NCBI RefSeq assembly: GCF_017165765.1
Contig: NZ_JAFGZD010000004.1
Coordinates: forward strand, 336,313-400,312
Origin: Pseudomonas capsici
GTDB taxonomy: Bacteria > Pseudomonadota > Gammaproteobacteria > Pseudomonadales > Pseudomonadaceae
Direction: 5' to 3'
DNA: 64,000 nt
How positions within the stretch are numbered: position 1 is the first letter of the stretch; every line of letters starts with the position of its first letter. Below are positions 9,878-20,659 of the stretch, piece by piece. The notes beneath the pieces were generated by a model, which had not been told where the DNA came from, made no database searches, and was given only the letters and a program-made list of their open reading frames with translations. The translations under genes and the position numbers were made by a program.

Positions 9878-11202
9878 TGTGCAGCCTGGGCCGCGCCGGG
9901 AAGCTTGATCTCGACGTAGGCTTCGTCACGGATCTGACGCAGCCAGGTTTGCAGCTCTTCGTCGTACTTGCGGTTACGCAGGACGAGCAGGGCTTGCTGG
10001 TCGCGGGCCTGGCTGGTGGCGTCCGTGGCGCGGCGGCCAAGCACTTCCAGGATGTGCCAGCCGTAGGCTGTCTTGAACGGCTTGGACAGGGTGCCTTGCG
10101 GCGTGTCGTTCATGGCTGCGCGGAACTCTGGAACCAGAGAGTTGGGATCAACCCAGTTCAGGTCGCCGCCGTTGAGCGCCGAGCCCGGATCTTCCGAGAA
10201 GCTCTTCGCCAGTTCGCTGAAGTTCTCGCCCGCTTCGATGCGATCGTAAAGCTTGGTCGCCAGACGACGTGTCTCTTCTTCGCTGCGGATTTCGCTTGGC
10301 TTGATCAGGATGTGACGCACATGCACTTCGTCGCGCATCTGGGTCTGGCCTTCGCCGCCGCGTTTTTCCAGCAGTTTGAGGATGATGAAGCCGCCCGGTG
10401 TACGTGCCGGAGGCGTTACTTCACCCGGACGCATGGAGCTGAGCATGTCACCGAAAGGTGGTGGCAACTGAGCGGCCTTGCGCCAGCCCATGTCGCCGCC
10501 TTCCAGGGCGCTTTCGCTTGCGGACCGTGCAACGGCCAGTTGAGCGAAGTCGGCACCTTTCTGCAGTTGGCCGTAGATATCCTGAGCCTGACGGGCCGCC
10601 GCCTGGATCGCATCCGAAGAAGCGCTGTCCGGTGTCGCGATCAGGATGTTGGCCAGATGGAACTCTTCGGACAACTGAGCCTTGCCCAGATCGGAAGCCA
10701 GGAAGTTCTTCACTTCCTGCTCGGAGACCTGGATACGCTCGGCCACACGACGCTGGCGCACACGGCTGATGATCATCTCGCGACGAACCTGCTCGCGGGC
10801 ATCGTTGTAGGACAGGCCGTCATGAGCCAAGGCAGCACGGAACTGCTGGACGCTCATGTTGTTGCGCTGGGCGATGGTTTCGATGGCCTGGTTCAGCTCT
10901 TCATCGGTGATGCGAATGCCGGAGCGTTCGCCGATCTGCAACTGAAGGTTTTCCAGGATCAGGCGCTCGAGTACCTGCGACTGCAGCGCTTCGGCCGGTG
11001 GTGTGCCGGCTCCGCGCTTGGCTATGGTCTGCTGGACTTCGCGAACACGCTGGTCCATCTGGCTTTTCATGATCACGTCGTTGTCGACGATGGCCACTAC
11101 GCTGTCCAGAGGTTGAACCGCTGCATGAACAGCGCCGCTCAGGAGTAATGCGCCCAGCATCAGCGGGCGCAGACAATCAGAAAGCTTGGTCTTCACGTTC
11201 AC
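9874..11202 (-). CDS. surA: Periplasmic chaperone / peptidyl-prolyl isomerase SurA
   Basis: SurA chaperones unfolded outer-membrane proteins, including LptD, across the periplasm. The 442-residue product has an N-terminal signal peptide ending VHAA, an N-terminal chaperone domain and two parvulin (PpiC) domains, the second around [15 protein letters not shown]. The start is GTG at 11202, supported by an AAGG five bases upstream; a second GTG two codons later is possible. It overlaps the 3' end of lptD by 26 bp, coupling the chaperone to one of its main clients. Confidence 0.96.
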   Translation of the reverse strand: MNVKTKLSDCLRPLMLGALLLSGAVHAAVQPLDSVVAIVDNDVIMKSQMDQRVREVQQTIAKRGAGTPPAEALQSQVLERLILENLQLQIGERSGIRITDEELNQAIETIAQRNNMSVQQFRAALAHDGLSYNDAREQVRREMIISRVRQRRVAERIQVSEQEVKNFLASDLGKAQLSEEFHLANILIATPDSASSDAIQAAARQAQDIYGQLQKGADFAQLAVARSASESALEGGDMGWRKAAQLPPPFGDMLSSMRPGEVTPPARTPGGFIILKLLEKRGGEGQTQMRDEVHVRHILIKPSEIRSEEETRRLATKLYDRIEAGENFSELAKSFSEDPGSALNGGDLNWVDPNSLVPEFRAAMNDTPQGTLSKPFKTAYGWHILEVLGRRATDATSQARDQQALLVLRNRKYDEELQTWLRQIRDEAYVEIKLPGAAQAAQ

Positions 11203-13948
11203 GATAACCTTGAATGCCTTTGTCGAGGAAGCTCTCTACTTTGGCGCCGGTAACGCCGCCCAGTCCCTTCAACACAATTTGTAGGAATACGCCGCGGTCG
11301 CCTTTCTCGTTCTGAGGAGCAGCCTGGCTGTATTCGTCGTAGTCGACCCAGTAGCGATTGATCAGACGCAGTTTCCAACAGCAGTTGTCGTACTCGAAAC
11401 CACCAAAGGCTTCAAGGGTACGGTCGCGGTTGTAGTCATACTGCCAGCGGCTGATAAGGCTCCATTGCGGCACGATCGGCCAGATGACCGAGAAATCGTG
11501 TTGCTGGATCTTGTAGTAGTCCTTCACGTAGCCGGGTTGACCAGGAGTGCCATAGTCACCGCCGCCCACTGTCCAGCGACCGGTGTTCTCGTCGTAGCGG
11601 ACCTGGTCGTTGCGATAGCGATAACCGGCGTTGATGATCTTGCCCGGATTATCTTCAGGCTGGTAATGCAGCATGGTGCTGCCCGAACGCGTGCTGCGGC
11701 TGTCCGGATCCCAGTTGAAGTCGGAATTGATACGGAAGTCGCGGTTGAAGCGATATTCGTGCTCCAGCGCATAAGGCGAAACCTTGGCCTTGGCATCGTC
11801 GCGGTCGGCAAAGGTGATGCCTGGCAGTTGAACCTTGCGGTCCTTGAAGTAAACCGCCTGACCAATGCTGAAGCGCTGACGCTCGAAGCCGTTCTCTTCG
11901 ATCCAGCGGTTGGTGACACCGAAGGAAAGCTTGTTCTCGTCACCGATGCGGTCGTAACCGGTAAAGCGGTTGTCGCGGAACAGGGACGAGTAGTTGAACG
12001 TGCTTTCACTGGTATCGAAAACCGGAATGTCGTCCTGGTTCTCTTCCGGCACGTAGAGATAGAACATGCGTGGTTCCAGCGTCTGGCGATAATCCTTGCC
12101 GAACCACTGGGTATTGCGGTCGAAGTACAGGCCGCTGTCTACGCTCACGATAGGCAGGCTGCGGGTCTGCTTGCTTTCGAAGTCAGGCACGGCGGCTCTG
12201 CCGCGGCTGTCCAGATCCAGGTCGTACTGGGTATAGACATACTTCAGCTTCGGCGTCAGGAAACCATAGGTCCAGTTCATCGGCAGGCTGACCGACGGTG
12301 CCAGGTTCAGACGATCGCCGTTGGCGCGGGCCAGGCCGCCGACGTTGGTGTCCAGACGGGCCTCCGGGTTGCCGTCCTTGTCGAAGTAGGTACCGGTCTG
12401 CAGGTCGCGCTCGAAACGCACGGCTTCGGTTTCATAATCGAAACGCAGGCCGGCCGGGTTGTATGGCAGCGTGCCGTTGAGCGTGAGCTGTGGCACTCGG
12501 TCATACGGGGTGATGTTGGCGATCGATGCCAGCTTGTAGGCATGGACGTTGAGCATTGCCCGGTAGCTGTCACCGCGATAGGTCAGGGACCCTTGCTGGT
12601 TGAGGAACTCGGGGGTCTTCACGCCGATCTGGTCGGTGTCCAGATCCTGGAAGTAGTACGGGTCGCTGATGTCGGTGTAGTCGACCTTGGTCAGCCAGCG
12701 GGAGTCAAGACCACCGGTGTGCTGCCAGTTGAGCATCCAGCGCTTTTTCTCGTACTCGGACTGCAGTCTGCGCTCGTCATCTTCGTCATTGAGGTAAGCG
12801 CCGCCGAACTGGCCTTCGCTGCTCTTGGTGAGATAACGGAACTCGCCTTCCATCAACAGACCACGGTCGGCCATGTAGCGTGGATACAACGTGGCGTCGT
12901 AGTTGGGCGCCAGGTTGAAGTAGTAAGGCGTGACCAGGGTGAAGCCGTTGTCGCCACCGGCTGCAATGGTCGGCGGCAGGAAGCCGGACTGGCGACGGTC
13001 GTCGATCGGGAAGTAGATATACGGCGTGTAGAGTACCGGTATGTCCTTGACCCGCAGCGTGACGTTGGTCGCGGTGCCGAAACCGGTAGCCGGGTTCAGC
13101 GTGATGTTGTTGCCCTTGAGCGTCCAGGCATTGCTGCCCGGTTCGCAGGAGGTATAGGTACCGTCCTTGAGGCGGATGATCGCGTTCTCTGCACGTTTTG
13201 CGTAGCGTGCGTTACCGCGAATGTTCGACTTGTGCAGGACGTATTCCGCGTTGTCGACCTGGGCTTCGCCGGTGTCGAGTTGCAGTTCGGCACGGTCGCC
13301 GACGATCAGGGCACCGTTGTCGCGCAAACGGACATCGCCGTTGAGTTCGCCACGGTTCTCGGCCTGATACAGAGCTGCTTCCTGAGCCTGGGCCTGCATG
13401 CTGCCCTGACGCAGGACGACATCGCCAGCCAGGGTCGCGATCTGCTGTTCCTGCTCGTAGCGCGATGCCTTGGCACCGACGAACAGGGGAGCATCGCTCT
13501 TGGGCGTCTTGTCATCCATGCCTGGACGGATCGGCTCGACATAGGCACCCGAGCAATAAGGACCGGTTTCGGCCAATTGCGCAGCAGTGAGCTTTTCACG
13601 GGGAACCCAGTCAAGGTGGCTGTAGTCAGCACTACGCGACGCCAGGCCTTTGCCCTTGGCTTCGCTGACCAGCCTGGTCGTGTCGACCGTCTTGCCAGTC
13701 GTGGTGCCTTGGGAAGTCACGGTGCCGTTGGAGCTGACCTCTGTCGCGTTGTGCACGGGACGTGGAGGCAGCGCTGCAGCAGCCGTATTCGATTTCGGCG
13801 CACAGTTCCAGGCACCCGAAGCAGAGACTGAGCAGTCATACTGTTCCGCGGCAACCACGAACTGAGTGGCCAGGGGTTGCATCGCCAGCAGACTGCCGGT
13901 TACGAGCAACGGAAATTTTTTACGAAACGCGGGGGATTTCAATGCCAT
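11177..13948 (-). CDS. lptD: LPS-assembly outer-membrane protein LptD
   Basis: LptD, with LptE, inserts lipopolysaccharide into the outer leaflet of the outer membrane. The 923-residue precursor has a signal peptide (to about residue 33), a short N-terminal region with two cysteines ([16 protein letters not shown]), an OstA/LptA-like beta-jellyroll domain and a long C-terminal beta-barrel rich in aromatic Tyr/Trp/Asp strands. A Cys-Cys pair (DNCCWKL) near the C-terminus is expected to pair with the N-terminal cysteines. The length agrees with Pseudomonas LptD (about 920-930). It is the first gene of the lptD-surA-pdxA-rsmA-apaG-apaH run and divergent from amgK. Confidence 0.97.
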   Translation of the reverse strand: MALKSPAFRKKFPLLVTGSLLAMQPLATQFVVAAEQYDCSVSASGAWNCAPKSNTAAAALPPRPVHNATEVSSNGTVTSQGTTTGKTVDTTRLVSEAKGKGLASRSADYSHLDWVPREKLTAAQLAETGPYCSGAYVEPIRPGMDDKTPKSDAPLFVGAKASRYEQEQQIATLAGDVVLRQGSMQAQAQEAALYQAENRGELNGDVRLRDNGALIVGDRAELQLDTGEAQVDNAEYVLHKSNIRGNARYAKRAENAIIRLKDGTYTSCEPGSNAWTLKGNNITLNPATGFGTATNVTLRVKDIPVLYTPYIYFPIDDRRQSGFLPPTIAAGGDNGFTLVTPYYFNLAPNYDATLYPRYMADRGLLMEGEFRYLTKSSEGQFGGAYLNDEDDERRLQSEYEKKRWMLNWQHTGGLDSRWLTKVDYTDISDPYYFQDLDTDQIGVKTPEFLNQQGSLTYRGDSYRAMLNVHAYKLASIANITPYDRVPQLTLNGTLPYNPAGLRFDYETEAVRFERDLQTGTYFDKDGNPEARLDTNVGGLARANGDRLNLAPSVSLPMNWTYGFLTPKLKYVYTQYDLDLDSRGRAAVPDFESKQTRSLPIVSVDSGLYFDRNTQWFGKDYRQTLEPRMFYLYVPEENQDDIPVFDTSESTFNYSSLFRDNRFTGYDRIGDENKLSFGVTNRWIEENGFERQRFSIGQAVYFKDRKVQLPGITFADRDDAKAKVSPYALEHEYRFNRDFRINSDFNWDPDSRSTRSGSTMLHYQPEDNPGKIINAGYRYRNDQVRYDENTGRWTVGGGDYGTPGQPGYVKDYYKIQQHDFSVIWPIVPQWSLISRWQYDYNRDRTLEAFGGFEYDNCCWKLRLINRYWVDYDEYSQAAPQNEKGDRGVFLQIVLKGLGGVTGAKVESFLDKGIQGYREREDQAF

Positions 13949-14077
13949 CTTATTAGTCCGGGCTTCCTGCGCGCCATCTGCCCGCGGGGGGGCCGCACGC
14001 CTCTCGATGGGCTGAAAAAGATCCCGGATAATAAAGCATGACCCGCTTGACGGCTAGCGCCGTCGGAGACCCTTGTA

Positions 14078-15091
14078 ATGTCAGACCAAGATATACGCCT
14101 TCAATCCCTGAAAGTTTGGCTCGATGAGCAGTTGCCAGCGCTCTTTGCCAGACAGCAATGGGGCGCCGTACCCCCGGCCACGTTGACTGCGGCCAGTAGT
14201 GACGCAAGTTTTCGTCGCTACTTCCGCTGGGAAGGCGGTGATAAAACTTTTATTGTCATGGATGCGCCTCCACCGCAGGAAAACTGCAAACCCTTCGTGG
14301 ATATCGCTCATTTATTGGCCAGCTCGGGTATTAATGTTCCGAAAATTCATGCCGAAGACCTGACGCAGGGTTTTTTGCTGCTCAGTGATCTGGGGCGTCA
14401 GACTTATCTGGATGTCATCGATGCGGACAACGCCGATGCGTTGTTTGCCGATGCCATCGAAGCGTTGCTGACCTATCAGCAACTGCCGATGGATGCGCCA
14501 TTGCCCAGCTATGACGTAGCCTTGTTGCGTCGTGAGCTGGAGCTTTTCCCCGAGTGGTATGTAAAGCGGCACCTGGGTATCGAAATGGACTCCGCGCAAC
14601 TGGCCAGTTGGCAGCATGTCAGCGACCTGTTGATCGAGAGCGCCCTGGCGCAGCCCAAAGTGCTGGTGCATCGCGACTATATGCCGCGCAACCTGATGAT
14701 CAGTGAGCCCAATCCGGGCGTGCTGGATTTCCAGGATGCGGTCTACGGGCCGGTCACTTATGACATTACCTGCCTGTTCAAGGATGCGTTCCTGAGCTGG
14801 CCTGAAGAGCGCGTTGCCGGTTGGCTGAACACGTACTGGAACAAGGCGCGGGCCTTGGGTATTGCCGTTCATGAAGACTTCGCCGCGTTTTCGCGGGCCA
14901 GTGATCTGATGGGTGTTCAGCGACACTTGAAGGTCATCGGGATTTTCGCGCGTATCTGTCACCGTGATGGCAAACCGCGCTATCTGGGCGATGTACCGCG
15001 CTTCTTCTCGTATATAGAGGCTGTGGTGTCGCGACGTCCCGAACTGGCAGAACTGGGGCAACTGCTGACCAGCCTGCGCCCGGCGACGTGA
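14078..15091 (+). CDS. amgK: N-acetylmuramate/N-acetylglucosamine 1-kinase AmgK
   Basis: AmgK phosphorylates the anomeric hydroxyl of MurNAc (and GlcNAc) in the Pseudomonas peptidoglycan recycling route that bypasses de novo UDP-MurNAc synthesis and so lowers fosfomycin sensitivity. The 337-residue protein is an aminoglycoside-phosphotransferase fold: DASFRRYFRW near the N-terminus, catalytic HRDYMPRN (His198, Asp200) and the metal-binding DFQD. It is divergent from lptD and immediately precedes murU. Confidence 0.94.
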   Translation: MSDQDIRLQSLKVWLDEQLPALFARQQWGAVPPATLTAASSDASFRRYFRWEGGDKTFIVMDAPPPQENCKPFVDIAHLLASSGINVPKIHAEDLTQGFLLLSDLGRQTYLDVIDADNADALFADAIEALLTYQQLPMDAPLPSYDVALLRRELELFPEWYVKRHLGIEMDSAQLASWQHVSDLLIESALAQPKVLVHRDYMPRNLMISEPNPGVLDFQDAVYGPVTYDITCLFKDAFLSWPEERVAGWLNTYWNKARALGIAVHEDFAAFSRASDLMGVQRHLKVIGIFARICHRDGKPRYLGDVPRFFSYIEAVVSRRPELAELGQLLTSLRPAT

Positions 15092-15107
15092 GGCAGGATT
15101 ATTTTGA

Positions 15108-15809
<702 letters not shown>

Positions 15810-16577
15810 ATGCTGTGGCCAGGCACACTGCTCGGCGCCGGAGCCGGATATGCCATTGCCGATATTCCGGGCGCGATGCTCGGTGCCTTGCTGGGGCAGG
15901 CGCTTGATCGCCGGTTGCAACTGCACACCTGGGCGCATGTGCGTGAGCGCCTGGGTGGACGTTCGGCGGTACGTGACGAGGATCTGCTGTTCGTGCTGCT
16001 GGGACGTCTGGCCAAAAGTGGCGGGCGGGTCATGGCCAGCCATATTCATCAGGCGCGGGCGGAAATGCGTCGCTTGAACATGGATGAGGCTGCACAGCGT
16101 CTTGCCATTGCCGCTTTCAATCGTGGCAAGGACGGTGCTGATGGATTGCGCGGTTATCTGCGCCGTCTGCGCGGTCAGTCGGATATGGCCGAGGGCCTGC
16201 TGCGGGCTTGCTGGCGCATGGCCTGGGCCGACGGCAAGGTGACCCGCATCGAGCGTGAACTGATCGGGGCCTGGGGAATGTGGCTGGGCTGGTCGGAGCT
16301 GAAAGTCGAGGCACTGGCTGCCGAGCATGACCCGATGAAGAGGCCGCCGGTCAGCAGCTCTGACGAATACAGCGGGGCGTTGTCACTGCTGGGTGTGCAG
16401 GCCGATACCGACCCGGCGAGCATCAAGCGTGCCTACCGTCGTCTGCTCAGCCGACATCATCCGGACAAGATCGCAGGTGGCGGTGCCAATACGTTGCAAG
16501 TGCGTGTTGCCACCGAAAAGACCAGCGAGCTGCACAGCGCCTACAGGGTGATCAAGGCGCGTCGCGGGTTTCGTTAA
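15810..16577 (+). CDS. TerB/DnaJ-domain (DjlA-like) co-chaperone
   Basis: A 255-residue protein with a glycine-rich hydrophobic N-terminus (GAGAGYAIADIPGAMLGALLG) that could anchor it in the membrane, a TerB-like helical domain at about 55-180, and a C-terminal J domain with the HPD motif (SRHHPDK) needed to stimulate DnaK ATPase. This layout matches DjlA. It starts at the base after the murU stop, so it shares the amgK-murU transcript. The link to cell-wall recycling is only positional. Confidence 0.85.
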   Translation: MLWPGTLLGAGAGYAIADIPGAMLGALLGQALDRRLQLHTWAHVRERLGGRSAVRDEDLLFVLLGRLAKSGGRVMASHIHQARAEMRRLNMDEAAQRLAIAAFNRGKDGADGLRGYLRRLRGQSDMAEGLLRACWRMAWADGKVTRIERELIGAWGMWLGWSELKVEALAAEHDPMKRPPVSSSDEYSGALSLLGVQADTDPASIKRAYRRLLSRHHPDKIAGGGANTLQVRVATEKTSELHSAYRVIKARRGFR

Positions 16578-16580
16578 GTA

Positions 16581-16665
16581 GGAGGGGCCTTGGCCGCGAC
16601 GACTTGCTTACAGGAAACACATTTCCAGCGCCTGAAAAGCTGGCTGTCGCGGCCAAGGCCCCTCC
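16581..16665. repeat. REP-type inverted repeat pair
   Basis: Arms GGAGGGGCCTTGGCCGCGAC (16581-16600) and its exact complement (16646-16665) lie between convergent genes and can form a 20-bp stem. The sequence is of the Pseudomonas REP type. It may act as a bidirectional terminator. Confidence 0.8.
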
Positions 16666-16683
16666 CACCAGTGACAGATGCCT

Positions 16684-17643
16684 TCACTCAGCCTCTACCC
16701 AGCCCCGGATGCGACGAAAGATCTGTTCCTGTTCGGCGTCTTCATTACCCACAATGTTGACCAGCGCAACCTGAGTAAAGCCTGCGCCCTTGGCTCGCTT
16801 GCTGGCTTGCAGGCGGGAGCTGGCTGCCTGAGGAGACTGATTCCTGTAGATGAAATCTGCGGTCTTCATTTTCAGTGTCGGCACCAGTTCCAGCAGTGAA
16901 GGCTTGGCATTGACCGGCTCCCGGGCCGCAACCATTGCGAATTTTTGCACCAGCGGAGATTGCCGTTCGTTCAGGAAGCGTGCTGCCCAATAGGCACCGC
17001 TGCTATGGCCGACCAGCACGATACTGCGTGCCTTGTTCTGCTGGGCGAAAGCGATCGCGCTTTCGATGCGGGCAAAGATGTGTTCGGCGTCTGCCTTGGC
17101 GCGCTCCTCGGCCTCTGCGGCTTTTGCGACCTCGTCACCGGCCTGCGCCTGGGTATCGGCGGCCTTGGCGGCATCATCTTTGGGCGCATCCTTGGATTTT
17201 TCTTCCGTGGCAGGTGCATCCGGCTCGCGTGGCATGAGGGCTTCGTCCTGCACGTCGGGCAGGGTGATGCTCAGCGTGGCCCAGCCGGTATCCGGAAACT
17301 TGCGACGCAGCGGGCCGACGATATCCGGCCAGTCCGCCGACTCGCCTGCACCCGGCAGCAGAATCACCGCGCCTTTCGGTTCGGCGCTGTTGGCCGGTTT
17401 CCAGAGTGCCAGGAAGCTCTCGTCACCGGCCTGCAGTTGCTGCAGATCCTGAGGCGGCAGTTGACGTTCGAGGGCGATGGCATCTTCCTGTGCCCGGGTC
17501 AGCAGCGACGCGCGTTCCACGGGGGCTTCGGCGGAGGCGGCATCCTTGGCCGGTGCAGGATCGGCAGCCACCACCGGCAGCGCACAAGGTACTATCAGCG
17601 ACAGGAGCAATGCAGGAAGCGTTGCGCGAAAGGTATGGGGCAT
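16684..17643 (-). CDS. DUF3530 family periplasmic alpha/beta-hydrolase-like protein
   Basis: A 319-residue protein with a clear signal peptide (cleavage near VVAADP, residues 26-28). An Ala/Lys/Glu-rich low-complexity linker lies at about 165-205. The GHSSGA motif resembles the nucleophile elbow GxSxG of alpha/beta hydrolases, and LLPGAGESADW could supply the oxyanion region. DUF3530 members are annotated as putative hydrolases without known substrate. It is convergent with the J-domain gene and divergent from agtS. Confidence 0.8.
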   Translation of the reverse strand: MPHTFRATLPALLLSLIVPCALPVVAADPAPAKDAASAEAPVERASLLTRAQEDAIALERQLPPQDLQQLQAGDESFLALWKPANSAEPKGAVILLPGAGESADWPDIVGPLRRKFPDTGWATLSITLPDVQDEALMPREPDAPATEEKSKDAPKDDAAKAADTQAQAGDEVAKAAEAEERAKADAEHIFARIESAIAFAQQNKARSIVLVGHSSGAYWAARFLNERQSPLVQKFAMVAAREPVNAKPSLLELVPTLKMKTADFIYRNQSPQAASSRLQASKRAKGAGFTQVALVNIVGNEDAEQEQIFRRIRGWVEAE

Positions 17644-17749
17644 CGAATATTCCAGGCCAGAAACTATTCTGGCAGCCTAATGCGTTGATCGGTATTTGTC
17701 AGGTCCCGGGACGGTGCATGGCCACCAAACGAAAACACACGAGAATGAC

Positions 17750-19762
17750 ATGACGGGTCTTCTGCGCATCGGTTTTATCGGCTGCCTGGCTTTGCTCTTG
17801 ATGGCCCAGGTGGCGAATGCACGGGCTGATGAATCAGAACCTGCCGTGCACGCATTGTTGAGTCAGGAGCAGCGCACCTGGCTGGATCAGCATGGCCCGT
17901 TGCGTGTCGGTCTGGTAATGCACGCGCCTTATGCCCAGTTCGATCAGCGTCTGCAGCAACTCTCCGGCGCCAACGTCGATTTGATGAACGCGCTGGCAGC
18001 GGCGTTGCAGGTGGAGTTGCTGTGGCGCAACTTTCCCGATCAGGCTGCGCTGGAAAAGGCCGTTGCGGCGGGGCAGGTGGACCTGGCACCCGGGTTGATG
18101 CAAACCCCGTCCGGGCTGCGCACCTGGATGTTTTCCGATCCTTATCTGCGGGTTTCGCAACTGGTGATCGGAGAGCGCGATGGCAGCTCCGGGGTGGATA
18201 TGGAAAAGGTCGACGAGCGTTCGCGAGTGGTCGTGCGCATGCCGAGCCCGACTGCCGATTACCTGCGCAGCAATTACCCCCACCTGAATCTGCAAGGCGT
18301 ACCTCTGGAGCGTCAGGCCCTGCAATTGTTGCTGAGTCAGCAGGCGCGCTATGCCGTGGTGGACGAAGCGCAGCTCAGCCGCCTGTTCCGCGAGCCGGAG
18401 TTCGCCGGGCTGGCCGTGGTGGGCGACATCGGCCTGCCGCAACTGCTGCGGGTGGCGACACGTCGGGACCTGCCGCAACTGGCCGCTATCGTCAGCGAAG
18501 GCTTGCATGTGATTCCGGCCAAGGAGCTGGATCAACTGCATACGCGCTGGATGCCGCTCAAATCTTCGCGGTTCAGTGAGTCGCCCGGGCTGTGGCAGAA
18601 CCTCTGCCTGCTGTTGCTGGTGATGCTGCTGGCCTGTCTTGCGATTGTGCTCTGGCAACGCCGCCAGCAGCAGGCCCTGGAGCAGGAACTGTTCGATGCG
18701 CGGGAAGACATTGCCCGGCGTGTCGAAGGCGAGGAAGGTCTGCGGCTGGCGCAGTTTTCCATCGATCAGAGCACGGTGGGCATTCTCTGGGTCAACTGGG
18801 ACAGCCGGGTGCGCTATGCCAACCATGCGGCAGAATCGATGCTCGGTTATGGGCCGGGCGGGGTGGTGGACCGCCCGCTGATCGATTTCGAGCCCGGTCT
18901 GCACATGGATCGCTGGCTGAACCTGTGGAAGAACGCCCGTTCGATGGAAGACAGCCCGCAGGTGTTCGAGACCAACTGCATCCGCGCCGATGGCAGCGTG
19001 TTGCCTGCCGATGTATCCCTGAGTTTTCTGCGTTTTCGCGAGGCGGAATATCTGGTGGTATTCCTCAGTGACGTCACTGAGCGTCGGCGGGTCCACGACC
19101 AGTTGCGCGAGTTGTCGGCGCACCTGGAAAGCGTCCGCGAAGAGGAAAAGGCCCGTATCGCTCGCGAGGTTCACGATGAATTGGGGCAGATGCTGACGGT
19201 GCTGAAGCTGGAAACGTCCATGTGCGAGCTGGCCTATGCCGATCTCGACCCTGGCTTGAGCGAGCGACTGAACAGTATGAAGCGTCTGATCGCTCAGCTA
19301 TTCCAGTTGATCCGTGACGTCGCCACGGCCCTGCGTCCGCCGATTCTCGATGCCGGTATTGCTTCGGCTATCGAATGGCAGGCCCGGCGTTTCGAAGCCC
19401 GCACGCAGATCCCTTGTCTGGTGCAGGTGCCGGACAATCTGCCGACGCTCAGTGATGCCCGGGCCACCGGTATGTTTCGCATTCTTCAGGAGGCGCTGAC
19501 CAACGTCATGCGCCACGCTCAGGCGCATACGGTCGAAGTCAGTCTGACGCTGGAAGACGATGTGATGTGCATGAGCATTGCCGATGACGGGCAGGGTTTT
19601 GTGATGCAGTCTCAGGGGCCTGTTTCGTTCGGTCTGGTGGGCATGCGCGAGCGTGTCCTGATGCTCGGCGGCAGACTGGAACTGGACAGCGAGGTCGGAG
19701 AAGGCACAACCTTGCGCGCATACATTCCGTTGGACCCCGTTGGGCAGGAGCGAGAACATTGA
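17750..19762 (+). CDS. agtS: Hybrid-input sensor histidine kinase AgtS
   Basis: A 670-residue membrane sensor, orthologous by position to PA0600. It has a signal peptide or first membrane segment (to about 27), a periplasmic SBP_bac_3 solute-binding domain (about 30-265), one membrane span (LCLLLLVMLLACLAIVL, about 285-302), a PAS domain (about 325-440), a HisKA_3 dimerisation helix with REVHDELGQ (phospho-acceptor His475) and a NarX-type HATPase ending in DDGQGF. Known work on AgtS/AgtR in P. aeruginosa links it to 4-aminobutyrate/5-aminovalerate uptake and, separately, to peptidoglycan-fragment sensing. The ATG at 17750 is preferred because the signal peptide begins there. Confidence 0.88.
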   Translation: MTGLLRIGFIGCLALLLMAQVANARADESEPAVHALLSQEQRTWLDQHGPLRVGLVMHAPYAQFDQRLQQLSGANVDLMNALAAALQVELLWRNFPDQAALEKAVAAGQVDLAPGLMQTPSGLRTWMFSDPYLRVSQLVIGERDGSSGVDMEKVDERSRVVVRMPSPTADYLRSNYPHLNLQGVPLERQALQLLLSQQARYAVVDEAQLSRLFREPEFAGLAVVGDIGLPQLLRVATRRDLPQLAAIVSEGLHVIPAKELDQLHTRWMPLKSSRFSESPGLWQNLCLLLLVMLLACLAIVLWQRRQQQALEQELFDAREDIARRVEGEEGLRLAQFSIDQSTVGILWVNWDSRVRYANHAAESMLGYGPGGVVDRPLIDFEPGLHMDRWLNLWKNARSMEDSPQVFETNCIRADGSVLPADVSLSFLRFREAEYLVVFLSDVTERRRVHDQLRELSAHLESVREEEKARIAREVHDELGQMLTVLKLETSMCELAYADLDPGLSERLNSMKRLIAQLFQLIRDVATALRPPILDAGIASAIEWQARRFEARTQIPCLVQVPDNLPTLSDARATGMFRILQEALTNVMRHAQAHTVEVSLTLEDDVMCMSIADDGQGFVMQSQGPVSFGLVGMRERVLMLGGRLELDSEVGEGTTLRAYIPLDPVGQEREH

Positions 19763-20388
19763 TTCGTGTACTGGTCGCTGAAGACCACACCATCGTGCGT
19801 GAGGGCATAAAGCAGCTTATCGGCCTGGCGAAGGACCTGCTCGTCGTGGGCGAGGCCAGCAATGGCGAACAGTTGCTCGAAACCCTGCGCAACGTGCCCT
19901 GCGAAGTGGTGCTGCTGGATATTTCCATGCCGGGCGTCAACGGGCTCGAAGCGATCCCCAGGATCCGGGCGTTGAATAACCCGCCGGTGATTCTGGTGCT
20001 GTCGATGCACGACGAAGCGCAAATGGCTGCCCGCGCCCTGAAGATCGGGGCAGCAGGTTATGCCACCAAGGACAGCGATCCGGCCTTGCTGCTGACAGCC
20101 ATTCGTCGGGTTGCGGCCGGTGGGCGTTATATCGATCCGGACCTGGCGGATCGCATGGTTTTCGAGGTCGGTCTGACCGACAGTCGCCCGCTGCATTCGC
20201 TGTTGTCGGAGCGCGAGTTTTCGGTCTTCGAGCGCCTGGCTCAGGGCGCCAACGTCAATGACATCGCTCAGCAACTGGCCCTGAGCAGCAAGACCATCAG
20301 TACTCACAAGGCACGCCTGATGCAGAAGATGAACCTGCACTCACTGGCGGACCTGGTGAAATATGCTATGGAGCACAAGCTGCTCTGA
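19759..20388 (+). CDS. agtR: NarL/LuxR-family response regulator AgtR
   Basis: A 209-residue response regulator with a receiver domain (MIRVLVAEDHTIVREG, phospho-acceptor Asp54 in LLDISMPG) and a C-terminal LuxR helix-turn-helix (LSEREFSVFERLAQG...KTISTHKARLMQKM). The start is TTG at 19759, overlapping the agtS stop as TTGA, with an AGGAG-like site upstream; this coupling should give stoichiometric synthesis. It probably activates the ABC transporter that follows. Confidence 0.9.
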   Translation: MIRVLVAEDHTIVREGIKQLIGLAKDLLVVGEASNGEQLLETLRNVPCEVVLLDISMPGVNGLEAIPRIRALNNPPVILVLSMHDEAQMAARALKIGAAGYATKDSDPALLLTAIRRVAAGGRYIDPDLADRMVFEVGLTDSRPLHSLLSEREFSVFERLAQGANVNDIAQQLALSSKTISTHKARLMQKMNLHSLADLVKYAMEHKLL

Positions 20389-20410
20389 TCCAAAAACGAC
20401 AACGTACAAG

Positions 20411-20475
20411 CGAATTCATTCGTGAAAGGAGGTTGCACTGTAGTATCAGACAGGGCGCTTTCCCGAATGAATTCG
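20411..20475. repeat. REP-like inverted repeat after agtR
   Basis: Arms CGAATTCATTCG (20411-20422) and its complement (20464-20475) flank a GAAAG/CTTTC extension. It has the form of a dispersed Pseudomonas repeat pair and separates agtR from the transporter genes. Confidence 0.65.
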
Positions 20476-20659
20476 GTCCCACGGCTACAAACCTGTAAAA
20501 AATGCCGAATCCTCACTTATCCAATCCCGCCATCCTTGTAGGGCAATCCCTACAAAGGAGCTTCCAGCCTGCTTAGGCTAATCTCTCCTTGCCCCCGATT
20601 TGCGTGTCATATGGGCTGTTCTAGTCTTGAAACACGCAGACAAAACAAAGGTGTGGGTA

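Noticed and set aside
11465..13831. Plus-strand open frame of 788 codons opposite lptD
   Set aside because: It is an antisense shadow caused by codon bias; the lptD product has signal peptide, cysteines and barrel strands.
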